Part shown: piece by piece, positions 52,754 to 62,122 of the stretch
Layout: each line of letters starts with the position of its first letter
Position numbering within the stretch: the first letter of the stretch is position 1
Source of the DNA: Mangrovicella endophytica
GTDB taxonomy: Bacteria > Pseudomonadota > Alphaproteobacteria > Rhizobiales > Rhizobiaceae
Assembly: GCF_002893625.1 (NCBI RefSeq)
Contig: NZ_PKMZ01000001.1
Location: 806,001-870,000, forward strand
DNA: 64,000 nt
Direction: 5' to 3'
Notes under the pieces: model-generated
The model's input: only the letters and a program-made list of their open reading frames with translations
Databases searched by the model: none
What the model was told of the DNA's origin: nothing
Program-made: the position numbers and the translations under genes

Positions 52754-53794
52754 TCACCCAGCCGCTGCGAAGGGGATGTCGAAGGCGGGCTCCCGCTCCA
52801 GCCAGGTCGGCTGCGGCAGGTTCTTTGAGCGCAAAAAGGCGGGGTTGAAGAGCTTCGACTGATAGCGATTGCCGTAGTCGCAGAGCACCGTCACGATCGT
52901 ATGGCCAGGTCCCATCTCCTTGGCCATGCGTATGGCGCCTGCGATGTTGACGCCCGAGGAGCCGCCGAGGCAGAGGCCTTCCTCGCCGATCAGGTCGAAC
53001 AGGATCGGCAGCGCCTCCTCATCGGGGATCTGGTAGGCGAAGTCCGGCTGGAAGCCCTCAAGGTTTGCGGTGATGCGGCCCTGTCCGATTCCCTCGGTGA
53101 TGGAGGAGCCCTCGGAGCGCAGTTCGCCGTCGCGATAGTAGTGGTAGAGCGCCGCGCCCATCGGGTCGGCAAGACCGATCTTGATATGGCCGGAGTGGCG
53201 CTTCAGCCCCATGGCCGTGCCGGCTAGCGTGCCGCCGGTGCCCACCGCGCAGATGAAGCCGTCGACCGCGCCGCCGGTCTGCGACCAGATCTCCTCGGCG
53301 CTCGTCACCACATGGCCGTCGCGATTGGCGACGTTGTCGAACTGGTTCGCCCAGATCGCCCCGGCCGGGTGGCTCTTGGCGATCGATTCGGCGAGCCGTC
53401 CCGACAGCTTCACGTAGTTGTTCGGGTCGCGATATGGCACGGCGGGAACTTCGATCAGCTCGGCGCCCATCAGCCGCAAGGCGTCCTTCTTCTCCTGGCT
53501 CTGCGTGTCCGGGATGACGATGACCGTACGGTAGCCGAGAACGTTGGCGACCAGCGAAAGGCCGATACCCGTGTTGCCGGCCGTGCCCTCGACAATGATG
53601 CCGCCGGGCTCGATCAGCCCCTTCTCCTCGGCGTCGCGGATGATGAACAGCCCCGCCCGGTCCTTCACCGACTGCCCCGGATTGAGGAACTCCGCCTTGC
53701 CATAGATCTCGCAGCCGGTCTCCTCCGAGGCGCGGGCGAGACGGATCAGCGGCGTGTTGCCGATGGCGTCGAGAACGTTGTTGAACCTGGCCAT
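52754..53794 (-). CDS. cysK: Cysteine synthase A (O-acetylserine sulfhydrylase)
   Basis: A 346-residue PLP enzyme making cysteine from O-acetylserine and sulfide. The Schiff-base lysine lies in PGQSVKDRAGLFII, the substrate loop in EGTAGNTGIGLSL, and the PLP phosphate loop in CAVGTGGTLAGTAMGL. The C-terminal insert makes it slightly longer than enterobacterial CysK, as usual for alphaproteobacteria. It heads the minus-strand run cysK-alaX-sseA-GNAT-OCD-hydrolase. Confidence 0.94.
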   Translation of the reverse strand: MARFNNVLDAIGNTPLIRLARASEETGCEIYGKAEFLNPGQSVKDRAGLFIIRDAEEKGLIEPGGIIVEGTAGNTGIGLSLVANVLGYRTVIVIPDTQSQEKKDALRLMGAELIEVPAVPYRDPNNYVKLSGRLAESIAKSHPAGAIWANQFDNVANRDGHVVTSAEEIWSQTGGAVDGFICAVGTGGTLAGTAMGLKRHSGHIKIGLADPMGAALYHYYRDGELRSEGSSITEGIGQGRITANLEGFQPDFAYQIPDEEALPILFDLIGEEGLCLGGSSGVNIAGAIRMAKEMGPGHTIVTVLCDYGNRYQSKLFNPAFLRSKNLPQPTWLEREPAFDIPFAAAG

Positions 53795-54064
53795 GCGTGG
53801 GACTCGGGGGCTGCGGACGTGATCCGGCGAACCTATGACCCGGCCCCCGGCAAGGCAAGGATCAGAGCCGGAAGGTCGGTCCGTTCCGCCGGGCGACCGG
53901 ACGCGATTCCTGTCATGCCCCGGTGCTGTCTGGGCAATGGATGCGCGTGCGCGAAGTCGTCGGAGAAGACACGGCCAGGATGCTGCCGTTCGAAAGAACC
54001 AATCGCTGGATCGCTGACGATGCGTGCGGAGGGCTCAGAGGCGGTAGAACTGAGCTTGGATGAG

Positions 54065-54139
54065 TGGCTCCCCGGGCCGGATTCGAACCAGCGACCTGTC
54101 GATTAACAGTCGAATGCTCTACCGCTGAGCTACCGGGGA
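54065..54139 (-). tRNA. tRNA-Asn(GTT)
   Basis: 75 bases including encoded CCA. Read on the minus strand, the acceptor TCCCCGG pairs with CCGGGGA, the D arm is GCTCAGCGGTAGAGC, the anticodon loop CTGTTAA gives GTT, and the T arm has GGTTCGAATCC. Confidence 0.97.
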
Positions 54140-54277
54140 ACGGCACATGTCGTGCTGGCGGCCGTATAGCAAAGCCTGATTGGATTTGCCAAGCAGGCAC
54201 GTCAGAAAAAAGTAGATGCGTGATCAAGTTCGGCCCGGTCTTCCTTGCTGCGCCCGGGCCTCCCATCTGACGTTTCG

Positions 54278-54676
54278 ATGAACAGCTACCACGACGATCC
54301 CGCGAGGGATGAGGCCGGTGAGGCCGCACGCCGCTCGCCCGAGGGCACGAAACGGCCGGAAGCGGCGGCGAACGGAAGAGCGCCGGCATTCGGTTTGTCC
54401 GGCAACCGCGTAACACTCTTCGGCCGCAGCCTGCCGCTGCCCGCCAGTCGCGGCGGACGCGTGGCGCTCGGCACAGCGCTGGTCGGCGGCGGCATTTTCG
54501 GTTTTCTGCCGGTTCTCGGCTTCTGGATGATCCCGCTCGGCCTGCTGATTCTGTCGGTCGACCTGATCTTCGTACGACGCTGGCGGCGGCGCACACAGGT
54601 ACGCTGGAGCCGCTGGCGGCGGGGCCGACGTCCACCCGGGATGCGTGGTCGGACGGCGCCGCCGCCCGACGCCTGA
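54278..54676 (+). CDS. Small membrane protein with two hydrophobic segments
   Basis: A 132-residue protein. The core LPLPASRGGRVALGTALVGG, then FGFLPVLGFWMIPLGLLIL and a basic tail VRRWRRRTQVRWSRW, resembles small alphaproteobacterial inner-membrane proteins of unknown function. The first 45 residues are charged and probably disordered. The ATG at 54278 is the most likely start. No role can be assigned. Confidence 0.7.
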   Translation: MNSYHDDPARDEAGEAARRSPEGTKRPEAAANGRAPAFGLSGNRVTLFGRSLPLPASRGGRVALGTALVGGGIFGFLPVLGFWMIPLGLLILSVDLIFVRRWRRRTQVRWSRWRRGRRPPGMRGRTAPPPDA

Positions 54677-54762
54677 GGTGCGATGCCGTGCCGGCGGGCC
54701 CTTGCTGCCGGGAACACTGGATGCGAGGCGCGCGTTGACCTCCCGCAAATCAGGAGGCGTTC

Positions 54763-54849
54763 ATGCTCAGACTTCTCGGCATCATCATCGCGATCATTTT
54801 CATCATCGGTCTTCTCGTCGTGATGGGCGTCTTCAAGCTGATCTTCTGA
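54763..54849 (+). CDS. 28-residue single-span membrane peptide
   Basis: The reading frame MLRLLGIIIAIIFIIGLLVV followed by MGVFKLIF is almost entirely hydrophobic and would form one transmembrane helix. It has an excellent ribosome-binding site (CAGGAGG six bases before the ATG). It lies 86 bp after the two-segment membrane protein gene. Very short proteins of this kind are often left unannotated; the function is unknown. Confidence 0.65.
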   Translation: MLRLLGIIIAIIFIIGLLVVMGVFKLIF

Positions 54850-55043
54850 GGCCATAGCCGCCGACGCGATCGCGGCCGGGCGAGCCCCTGCAGGGTCGCT
54901 GGCGATCGCATACTCGGAAGGGATGAGTTCCTAAGCGCCACGCTCAGGAGGGATGCAGCGGCACGAGCCCCGCTGGACACGTCGGGGCGGTATCTCTACG
55001 GCGTTCGTCGAAAGCGGCCCGCCGCCGACATCTTCCGTGGGGC

Positions 55044-56447
55044 ATGATGGAAACGCTGCAACCTTCGCGCGCCGCGGTGGAGCGCGACGACCTGCGCTGG
55101 TTTGCTCAGGTCCGCGCGACCCTGGCACTGGGCCTGCCGCTCGTCGGGTCACAGCTGGCGCAGATGTCGATCAATGTCACCGACACCGTCATGGTTGGGT
55201 GGCTCGGGGCGACGCAGCTTGCAGCGGGCGTGCTGGCCGCACAGACCTTCTTCCTGGTCTGGATGTTCGGAGCCGGCTTTGCCCATGCCATCATGCCGCT
55301 CGCGGCTGCTGCGCAGGGGCAGGGCGATCATCGGGCTGTCCGCAGGTCCGTGCGCATGGGTCTCTGGATCCTCACCGGATACAGCCTGCTGGTTATGCTG
55401 CCGCTCTGGCACACGGAAGCCATTCTCGTACTTCTTCGGCAGGATCCGCAGGTTGCGGCCATGGCGGGCCGTTTCATGCGCATATTGCAGTGGAGCATGC
55501 TGCCGGCTCTGCTCCTGATGGGGCTGCGCTCCTATCTCAGCGCTCTGTCCCGGGCGGATATCGTCCTATGGGCGACCCTCGTCGGCGCCGTCGTCAATGG
55601 CTTTCTCGATTACGCACTGATCTTCGGTCACTTCGGTGCACCGCACCTCGGCATGACCGGAGCTGCGCTTGCCTCGGTCGCCACCAATCTCATCATCCTC
55701 TCTGTTCTGTTCCTGTACTGCTTCGGCCACCCTGACCTCAGGCGCCACGAGATCTTCGCCCGTATCTGGCGGCCGGACTGGCACGACTTCTTCGTGATCC
55801 TGCGCCTTGGCTGGCCGATCGGGGCGACGATCGTCGCCGAAGTCGGGTTGTTCACGGCAACATCGATCATGATGGGCTGGATCGGAACGCTGGAGCTTGC
55901 GGCTCATGGCATTGCACTTCAGCTGACGGGCATCGCCTTCATGGTGCCGCTGGGCCTGTCCCAGGCCGCAACGGTCCGTGTCGGCCTCGCACACGGCCGG
56001 GGAGATCCGCACGGTCTCGCCCGTGCCGGGATCGCCGCCATCGGCGTCACAATGGCTTTCTCGCTGATTGGCGCCTTTGTTTTCTGGACGCTCCCGGGAG
56101 CCTTGATCGGTCTGTATCTTGATGACACCAAGCCGAATGCCGCTGAGGTCCTCGCCGTGGCTGTGCCGTTGCTGGCGGTGGCTGCGGCCTTTCAGATCGT
56201 TGACGGGCTGCAGGCGATCGGTACCGGTCTCTTGCGGGGACTGAAGGACACGCGCACCCCGATGCTGATCGCCATCTTCAGCTATTGGCTCGTCGGCTTA
56301 CCGGTCGCCTATGTTCTCGGCTTCGTGCTCGGCTGGGGCGGCGTCGGGATCTGGTGGGGTCTGGCGGTCGGACTTGCCGGCGCGGCCGTGCTGATGAACT
56401 GGCGCTTCTACCACCGCGAAAAGCTCGGGCTGATCAGAAGCTCTTGA
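55044..56447 (+). CDS. MATE family multidrug/cation antiporter
   Basis: A 467-residue polytopic protein with about twelve transmembrane segments. LALGLPLVGSQLAQMSINVT with DTVMVGWLG and LVGAVVNGFLDYALIFG match the NorM-like MATE family, which exports drugs and other cations in exchange for Na+ or H+. Either of two tandem ATG codons at 55044 could be used. The substrate is unknown. Confidence 0.93.
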   Translation: MMETLQPSRAAVERDDLRWFAQVRATLALGLPLVGSQLAQMSINVTDTVMVGWLGATQLAAGVLAAQTFFLVWMFGAGFAHAIMPLAAAAQGQGDHRAVRRSVRMGLWILTGYSLLVMLPLWHTEAILVLLRQDPQVAAMAGRFMRILQWSMLPALLLMGLRSYLSALSRADIVLWATLVGAVVNGFLDYALIFGHFGAPHLGMTGAALASVATNLIILSVLFLYCFGHPDLRRHEIFARIWRPDWHDFFVILRLGWPIGATIVAEVGLFTATSIMMGWIGTLELAAHGIALQLTGIAFMVPLGLSQAATVRVGLAHGRGDPHGLARAGIAAIGVTMAFSLIGAFVFWTLPGALIGLYLDDTKPNAAEVLAVAVPLLAVAAAFQIVDGLQAIGTGLLRGLKDTRTPMLIAIFSYWLVGLPVAYVLGFVLGWGGVGIWWGLAVGLAGAAVLMNWRFYHREKLGLIRSS

Positions 56448-56584
56448 GGCCCGGCTCCGACGAGGCCCGGCGTAGCGCCTCAGGTCGTGCCGCCGACGCC
56501 TGCGGTCAGGCTCGGTCACAAGGGCTCTGTCCTGTTGCTGATTCCTGATCGCAGCCGGCGAGAACAGGTTACGTTGGATTGGAC

Positions 56585-57151
56585 ATGACAGAGCCGCTCG
56601 CCCCTGCGTTCTTCCGCCGCGATGCCGTCAGCCTCGCGACAGACCTTCTCGGCTGTGTGCTCCTGGTCGATGGTGTCGGCGGTGTCATCACCGAGACGGA
56701 AGCCTATGACCATGAAGATCCGGCTTCGCACTCCTTCCGCGGCCGCACGCCACGCAATGCGGCCATGTTCGGCCCGCCGGGACAGGCCTATGTCTACCGC
56801 TCCTACGGCATCCACTGGTGCTTCAATATCGTCTGCGGCGAGACGTCGACCGGCAGCGCCGTCCTCATTCGCGCGCTCGAGCCGGTGTCGGCTCTGGCAC
56901 TGATGCGCCAGCGTCGCCGGACGGCGGACGTCAAGAAGCTCTGCGCCGGGCCGGGGCGGCTGACCGAGGCGCTCGGCATCACCGGCGCGCATGACTCGTT
57001 GCCGTTGGATGCCGCCCCTTTCCACCTGGAGGAGGGTGTCAGGCCCGAGACCATCCTCGTCGGGCCGCGTATCGGCATCTCTCGCGCCGTCGAGAAGCCG
57101 TGGCGCTTCGGCATTCATGGCTCGCGCTTCCTCAGCCGGCCGTTTCGGTAG
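56585..57151 (+). CDS. 3-Methyladenine DNA glycosylase (AAG/MPG type)
   Basis: A 188-residue base-excision repair enzyme. LATDLLGCVLL, GVITETEAYDHEDPASHSFR (catalytic Glu in ETEAY) and AYVYRSYGIHWCFNIV are the defining AAG/Mpg motifs, and LCAGPGRLTEALGIT is the C-terminal signature. The ATG at 56585 gives the normal family length. It is a monocistronic gene upstream of tRNA-Cys. Confidence 0.94.
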   Translation: MTEPLAPAFFRRDAVSLATDLLGCVLLVDGVGGVITETEAYDHEDPASHSFRGRTPRNAAMFGPPGQAYVYRSYGIHWCFNIVCGETSTGSAVLIRALEPVSALALMRQRRRTADVKKLCAGPGRLTEALGITGAHDSLPLDAAPFHLEEGVRPETILVGPRIGISRAVEKPWRFGIHGSRFLSRPFR

Positions 57152-57337
57152 GAAGCCGGTGCAGGTCGGACGGCTCCTGCAACGAAGCTGCGCCGATTGA
57201 ACATCGGCATCGACCGGCGCTCACTGGAACGAACGCATCCGAGCCATTCCCACAATCAAGTTGATGCCGGTTTTTCAGAATGGCCGGGCAGGGGACTTGC
57301 AGAACCCCAGACGCCTCAGTAGGTAGGGCGCCGTTGA

Positions 57338-57411
57338 GGCCTCGTGGCGGAGTGGTTACGCAGAGGACTGCAAATCCTTGCACGCCGGTTCGATTCCGGC
57401 CGAGGCCTCCA
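57338..57411 (+). tRNA. tRNA-Cys(GCA)
   Basis: 74 bases including encoded CCA. The acceptor GGCCTCG pairs with CGAGGCC, the anticodon loop CTGCAAA gives GCA, and the T arm is GGTTCGATTCC. Confidence 0.97.
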
Positions 57412-57419
57412 AACTCCCG

Positions 57420-57848
57420 CTATCTAAATGATCGAGCCGTTGACCGCCGCCGCGATAGAGCGAGGGCGCAGGCGATGTCGAGCGCGGTGATGGCAAGGAC
57501 ATTGGCGAAGGCCGCCGCGGCAGCACCTCGCCGCGGATTGTCGCGCTCCAGTCCCGGTATCAGGCTGGCGAGATCGAGCGCATCGCCGGCAACGCGGGCC
57601 CACACCCATGGCGCCGGATCCCTGGATGCGAGAATGCCAATGCCGGCACCGATCTCCCGCAAACCATAGGCGCGCGTCAGCGTCTGGTGGTTGCCGAGAC
57701 CGAGCAGGCGGTCGAGGCTGCGCGGCGCCACGAGTTCGATGAGCCCGAGGCCGATGCTGAACCAGCCGAGACCGCTGGCGACACGATCGACGGTCTCGTC
57801 GCTCAACGCGTCGATCTGCCGGGCTGCGGGTCCGTAGAGTGAGCTCAT
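57420..57848 (-). CDS. Conserved small membrane protein
   Basis: A 142-residue protein with about four hydrophobic segments. SGLGWFSIGLGLIELVAPRS, AYGLREIGAGIGILA and VWARVAGDALDLASLIPGLE resemble a widespread group of small membrane proteins sometimes annotated as cyclase/dehydrase-associated. The function is unknown. The gene is convergent with tRNA-Cys, ending 9 bp from it. Confidence 0.75.
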   Translation of the reverse strand: MSSLYGPAARQIDALSDETVDRVASGLGWFSIGLGLIELVAPRSLDRLLGLGNHQTLTRAYGLREIGAGIGILASRDPAPWVWARVAGDALDLASLIPGLERDNPRRGAAAAAFANVLAITALDIACALALSRRRSTARSFR

Positions 57849-58026
57849 GATTCGACTTCCCTTGATGCGGTGGGGAAGGAAGACGCCGGACGCCCGCTCG
57901 TTCCCGAGCCAAAGCTTGGTCGGACAGGCATGTCCGGTGGCGGGCGCGCCGTCACGCCGCCTTGCACCTGTTACACGCCGCGACTATGGGAAACACACCT
58001 TCTGACAACAGAGCCGGATCGCGATC

Positions 58027-58680
58027 ATGGACTTCCAGGCGGCGCGCACGCGGATGGTGGACAACCAGGTCCGCACCACCGACGTGACGGACTACGAGAT
58101 CCTCAAGGCAATGCTCAGCGTGCCGCGCGAGGAGTTCGTGCCGGCGAACCGGCGTGAGCTCGCCTATATCGACGAGGACATCCCGGTTGCGCCGGGGCGC
58201 TACCTCATGGAGCCGTCGCCCTTCGCCAAGCTCCTGCAACTTGCCGACATCCGCCCGCAGGATCACGTTCTCGACGTCGGCTGCGCGACCGGCTACTCGA
58301 CGGCCGTAATCGGGCGCATGGCGCGCAGCGTCGTCGGGCTCGAAAGCGACCCTGCGCTTGCCGCCGCCGCGGCGTCGACGCTCGACCGGCTTGGCATCGG
58401 CAACTGCACGGTTGTCGAGGGGCCGCTAGTGGACGGCTGCGCCCAACACGCGCCCTACGACGTGATCTTCATCGAAGGCGCGGTGCAGCGCCTGCCGGAC
58501 GCCTTCTTCGAGCAGATCAAGATCGGCGGCCGCATCGTCGTGGTGGAAGGAGTCGGTAACGCTGCCCTCGCTCGGCTCTTCCTCAAGGAGGCTCATGGCG
58601 TCGTCTCAGACCGCATCGCCTTCAATTGCTGCGTCAAGGCTTTGCCTGGCTTCGGGCGTGAACAGAGCTTCGTCTTCTAA
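58027..58680 (+). CDS. Protein-L-isoaspartate O-methyltransferase family (Pcm-like)
   Basis: A 217-residue SAM-dependent methyltransferase of the Pcm fold. RMVDNQVRTTDVTDYEIL is the N-terminal family signature, VLDVGCATGYSTAVIGRMA is the SAM-binding motif I, and FIEGAVQRLPDAF is motif II/III. The active-site pattern of true Pcm (SxPxxxA) is altered to MEPSPFAKLLQL, so it may not repair isoaspartate. It precedes tolC, a gene order common in rhizobia. Confidence 0.85.
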   Translation: MDFQAARTRMVDNQVRTTDVTDYEILKAMLSVPREEFVPANRRELAYIDEDIPVAPGRYLMEPSPFAKLLQLADIRPQDHVLDVGCATGYSTAVIGRMARSVVGLESDPALAAAAASTLDRLGIGNCTVVEGPLVDGCAQHAPYDVIFIEGAVQRLPDAFFEQIKIGGRIVVVEGVGNAALARLFLKEAHGVVSDRIAFNCCVKALPGFGREQSFVF

Positions 58681-59061
58681 GAAGGACTGCGCCGCAAGCT
58701 TCGTGAAAGCTCTAAAGGATAGCAATTATCCCGCTCTCTACAGCTGGATCACGATTAACGATTTGAAGAAGAGTGAGGTTGAACCGCGCCTGCGGTGAAG
58801 CTTGCTTGAAGCCGAATTCTGTGGTCGGTTAGATCCTATCTTTGCAGGTAGGTGTAATACTGTTGCGCCTACGCGTCATCTGTGTCGCTGGAAAGCCACA
58901 GGTGCAGTGGAACCGCTCGCGACCTTCCCAAGGGGAAGCTAGCGCCGCGATGAATTTGCCTTCACATTCCGCTAACGATTCCGCCGGCCGACAGAGCCGG
59001 GTGTTGCTACGCATGCGCGCAGCCGCGTCCGTGGAATCGCTAGTAGGCATGGAGTGGTGAA
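58681..59061. other. Intergenic region upstream of tolC
   Basis: About 380 bases, AT-richer than its surroundings, between the Pcm-like gene and tolC. It presumably holds the tolC promoter. I see no terminator hairpin with a U run and no gene. Confidence 0.4.
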
Positions 59062-60501
59062 TTGCGCGCCAAGTTCTGGATCGTTGCGGCTCTGTCCGCA
59101 GGTACCGCGCTGTCCGTTTTCGGTGCTGCTCAAGCCGAGACGCTATCGGAAGCGTTGGCGAAGGCTTACCGCAACAATCAATCACTGAACGCCGCGCGCG
59201 CCCAGCTGCGTGCGACGGATGAAAACGTGCCGCAGGCAAAATCCGGCCTCCGACCCTTCGTCAGCGCCGTCGGAAGTGCCAATGCGACGCGCTCGCGCAC
59301 GACGTTCGGCGACGACATCTCCAACGAGAACGCCCGTTCGCTGTCCGCCGGCTTCGGGGTGCAGGTGAATCAGACCCTATTCGACGGCTTCCAGACGCCG
59401 AACAACGTCGCGGCGGCTGAAGCGCAGGTCCGCGCCTCGCAGCAGAACCTCGCCAACACGGTCCAGAACACGCTCTTCGACGCCGCGTCCGCCTATATGG
59501 ACGTTCTGCGCGACCGGCAGATCGCGTCGCTGCGGCGCCAGAACCTCGCCTTCCTGCAGGAGCAGGTTCGCGCCGCGCGGGCCCGCTTCGACGTCGGCGA
59601 GGGAACGCGCACGGACGTGGCGCAGGCCGAATCGCAGCAGGCTCTGGCGACGGCGCTGCTGAACTCGGCGCTGGCGCAGGTCGCGACGAGCGAGGCCAGC
59701 TACTTCCAGATTATCGGTGATGCGCCAAACGGCCTGACGCCCGGCAAGCAGCTCAAGGGTGCCTCGCTGCCAAGCTCGGTGGCGCAGGCCGTGTCGATCT
59801 CGCAGCGCGAGCATCCCGCGATCCTTGCCACGCTCTCGGCGGTCGACGCGGCCGCCTTTCAGGTCAAGTCGGCCGAGGGTCAGCTTCTCCCGACGCTGAG
59901 CGTCACCGGCCAGCTCCAGGACCAGTATGGCCTGAGCTCGTCTCGCGGCGGTGACCTGCCGGGCTTGCCGGGCGTCAGCGCTGGAGGGCCGGACGTCCTC
60001 ACCCAGAACGCCGTCACTGCAACCGTCGGCGCCCAGCTGACCATCCCCATCTACCAGGGCGGCCTCGTGTCCTCGCAGATCCGGCAGTCCAAGGAAGTGC
60101 TCGGACAGCGCCGGATCGAGGTGGACAGCGCCCGCGATCAGGTGCGTGCGGCCGTGGCTTCGGCCTGGGCGCAGCTTCAGGCGGCACGGGCCAATGTCAC
60201 CGGCTACAATGCGCAGGTTCAGGCGGCCCGACTGGCCCTGAACGGCGTCATCGAGGAGCGCAACGTCGGCCAGCGCACGACCCTCGACGTCCTGAACGCT
60301 CAGGCCGACGTCATCACCGCCCAGATCCTCCTCGTCGGCGCGCAGCGGGACGACGTCGTCGCCGGCTACGCGCTTCTGTCGGCCGTCGGCCGGCTGTCGC
60401 CGGAGCGGCTGTCGCTCAATGTGCGCAGCTACAAGCCGGAGGAGCACTACAAGGCTGTGAAAGACAAGTGGTACGGCCTTCGCACCCCGGACGGGCGCTG
60501 A
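59062..60501 (+). CDS. tolC: TolC family outer membrane efflux protein
   Basis: A 479-residue protein with a signal peptide (FWIVAALSAGTALSVFGAAQA) and the coiled-coil barrel repeats of TolC: QAKSGLRPFVSAVGSANATR, LFDAASAYMDVLRDRQIASL, and in the second half ASAWAQLQAARANVTGYNAQ. TolC is the outer-membrane exit duct for type I secretion and drug efflux. The start is a TTG with GGAGTGGTGAA just upstream; no in-frame ATG is better. Confidence 0.94.
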   Translation: MRAKFWIVAALSAGTALSVFGAAQAETLSEALAKAYRNNQSLNAARAQLRATDENVPQAKSGLRPFVSAVGSANATRSRTTFGDDISNENARSLSAGFGVQVNQTLFDGFQTPNNVAAAEAQVRASQQNLANTVQNTLFDAASAYMDVLRDRQIASLRRQNLAFLQEQVRAARARFDVGEGTRTDVAQAESQQALATALLNSALAQVATSEASYFQIIGDAPNGLTPGKQLKGASLPSSVAQAVSISQREHPAILATLSAVDAAAFQVKSAEGQLLPTLSVTGQLQDQYGLSSSRGGDLPGLPGVSAGGPDVLTQNAVTATVGAQLTIPIYQGGLVSSQIRQSKEVLGQRRIEVDSARDQVRAAVASAWAQLQAARANVTGYNAQVQAARLALNGVIEERNVGQRTTLDVLNAQADVITAQILLVGAQRDDVVAGYALLSAVGRLSPERLSLNVRSYKPEEHYKAVKDKWYGLRTPDGR

Positions 60502-60831
60502 GGCCTCGCAACATCCACCGACGCATCTTCGCTTGAGGTTTGCCAAGGGAACTGCGGCAGACCTCAAGAGCATGGTGCGACCTGTGCCGTGTGCCGTTGC
60601 CGCTCGTTCTGTGCCGCGACGATGCCAAGTCGTCCGGCCGATTTGATCTCCGGGCGCACGCTTCTCTGCAAGACGACCTGCAAACGTCTTCGCGCCGCTT
60701 GGCAAAAGACCTGTCAATTTCTGCGTCAACGCTTTGGCAGGGATTCATTCGCCGCCTCTTTCAGTTTAGGCTGAGTGCATGATTCGAAAGGCGGATTCGT
60801 CCGCCGGCAGAGAGATGCGGAGCCTGATCTC
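60502..60831. other. Intergenic region between tolC and popZ
   Basis: About 330 bases with no gene I can support. It should contain the popZ promoter and possibly the tolC transcript end, but no strong hairpin or box is evident. Confidence 0.4.
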
Positions 60832-61869
60832 ATGAGCAATGCCAGCCCGGCGCGTGAACCGTCCATGGACGAGATCCTTGCCTCCATTCGCAGGATCATC
60901 GAGAGCGGCGACGACCGCTCGCCCAACACGTCCGCTCGCCGTGCCGCGGCGTCGCATCTAAAGAGCGTCGAGGATCTTTCGCCGGCGCCGCGTGCGGCCG
61001 CCGAAGCGCCTCAGAGCGCCGCTCCCGCGCGCGCTGAGCCGTCATTGTCGTCTGCATCGCTGCGTGGCTCGCAGCCGGGCGGCGTCGAAGGTCGCGAGCC
61101 TCCGTCGCAGCGCTCCGAAGCACGCGATGCGGCGCCGTCCCATCATGCCGGCGATCGGGCGCAGGAGCGCTCGACCTCGGCTTCGCTGGATGCTCGCTCC
61201 GCCCGATCCGAGAGCCCCGAGACGGCCTCTCGGGAGGACGCCGATCATGTCGAGCGGGACCATGCGACCGGCTTCGGTCAGCGCGATATCGGACGCTTCA
61301 GCACTGCGGCCGATGCATCGCCGGACGACACCGTGACGACCTCCGTTTTCAGCGCCGACTTCGACGAGGACGAATTCGCGGCCGAGCTTCTCGGCGAGGC
61401 TGATGCGCGCCACAATTTCGATGCCGAAACGCGCTCGCCCGCCGAGACGCGATCGTCGGCCGAGACGCGCTCGTCTGCCGTGATGCGCGAGGTTGCCTTC
61501 GCCGCGCTCGCCGATACCACCAGCGGCGTTCCGGACGCTGCAGTGGAAGATGGCGCTGATGATTTCGCCACGGCGTCCAGTTGGGGTGCTGCGCCGGAGG
61601 ATCGCGACCCGCCGGCGAATGACCGCGTGTCATCCTTCGTTCGTGACATGCCGCTTCTGTCGAATGCGCCCGGCCGCCAGGTTGCGGAAGCCTTCGACGA
61701 GCTGGCGGAACTGATCCGCGAGAACCATATCCGCTCCATGGAAGACATGGCCCGCGACATGCTGAGGCCGATGCTGCAGGAGTGGCTGGACGATAATCTG
61801 CCGCGCCTGGTTGAGAAGCTGGTGCGCGAAGAAATCGAGCGCGTGTCCCGCGGCAACGGGCGCCGCTAA
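60832..61869 (+). CDS. popZ: PopZ-like polar organiser (DUF2497)
   Basis: A 345-residue protein. It has the N-terminal EPSMDEILASIRRIIESGD helix and the C-terminal DMLRPMLQEWLDDNLPRLVE...REEIERVSRG, which are the two conserved ends of the PopZ/DUF2497 family. The roughly 250-residue middle is low-complexity, rich in Ser, Ala, Glu and Pro, and includes a short repeat (AETRSxA three times). PopZ forms a matrix at the pole that anchors the chromosome origin. The ATG at 60832 is chosen because homology begins right after it. It precedes valS, as in many alphaproteobacteria. Confidence 0.9.
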   Translation: MSNASPAREPSMDEILASIRRIIESGDDRSPNTSARRAAASHLKSVEDLSPAPRAAAEAPQSAAPARAEPSLSSASLRGSQPGGVEGREPPSQRSEARDAAPSHHAGDRAQERSTSASLDARSARSESPETASREDADHVERDHATGFGQRDIGRFSTAADASPDDTVTTSVFSADFDEDEFAAELLGEADARHNFDAETRSPAETRSSAETRSSAVMREVAFAALADTTSGVPDAAVEDGADDFATASSWGAAPEDRDPPANDRVSSFVRDMPLLSNAPGRQVAEAFDELAELIRENHIRSMEDMARDMLRPMLQEWLDDNLPRLVEKLVREEIERVSRGNGRR

Positions 61870-61893
61870 CGGGCGACTGATCAAGCATCTGCT

Positions 61894-61925
61894 TCGGCCG
61901 CCGCCCATCGGCGGCCGATTGCGTT
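61894..61925 (+). terminator. Intrinsic terminator after popZ
   Basis: A perfect 10-bp stem, TCGGCCGCCG (61894-61903) and CGGCGGCCGA (61909-61918), with loop CCCAT, followed by TTGCGTTTT. It ends the popZ transcript before valS. Confidence 0.8.
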
Positions 61926-62122
61926 TTAGCCAGGGGGTGCCCGGCTGCTGCTGCCGGTCCGCCGCCGCCCTGTGCTGATGATGGGGCAGGGGCTATGGCC
62001 CGCCACCGCCAATTGCCGCGATCTTGCGTCTCCCGTGCGTGCCCGCTTCGCACCGCTTCGTTGACGCCACCCCGTGCTTCCGGCTAACCGCACCGGCAAC
62101 AGACCGACCGATCGGATCCGAG

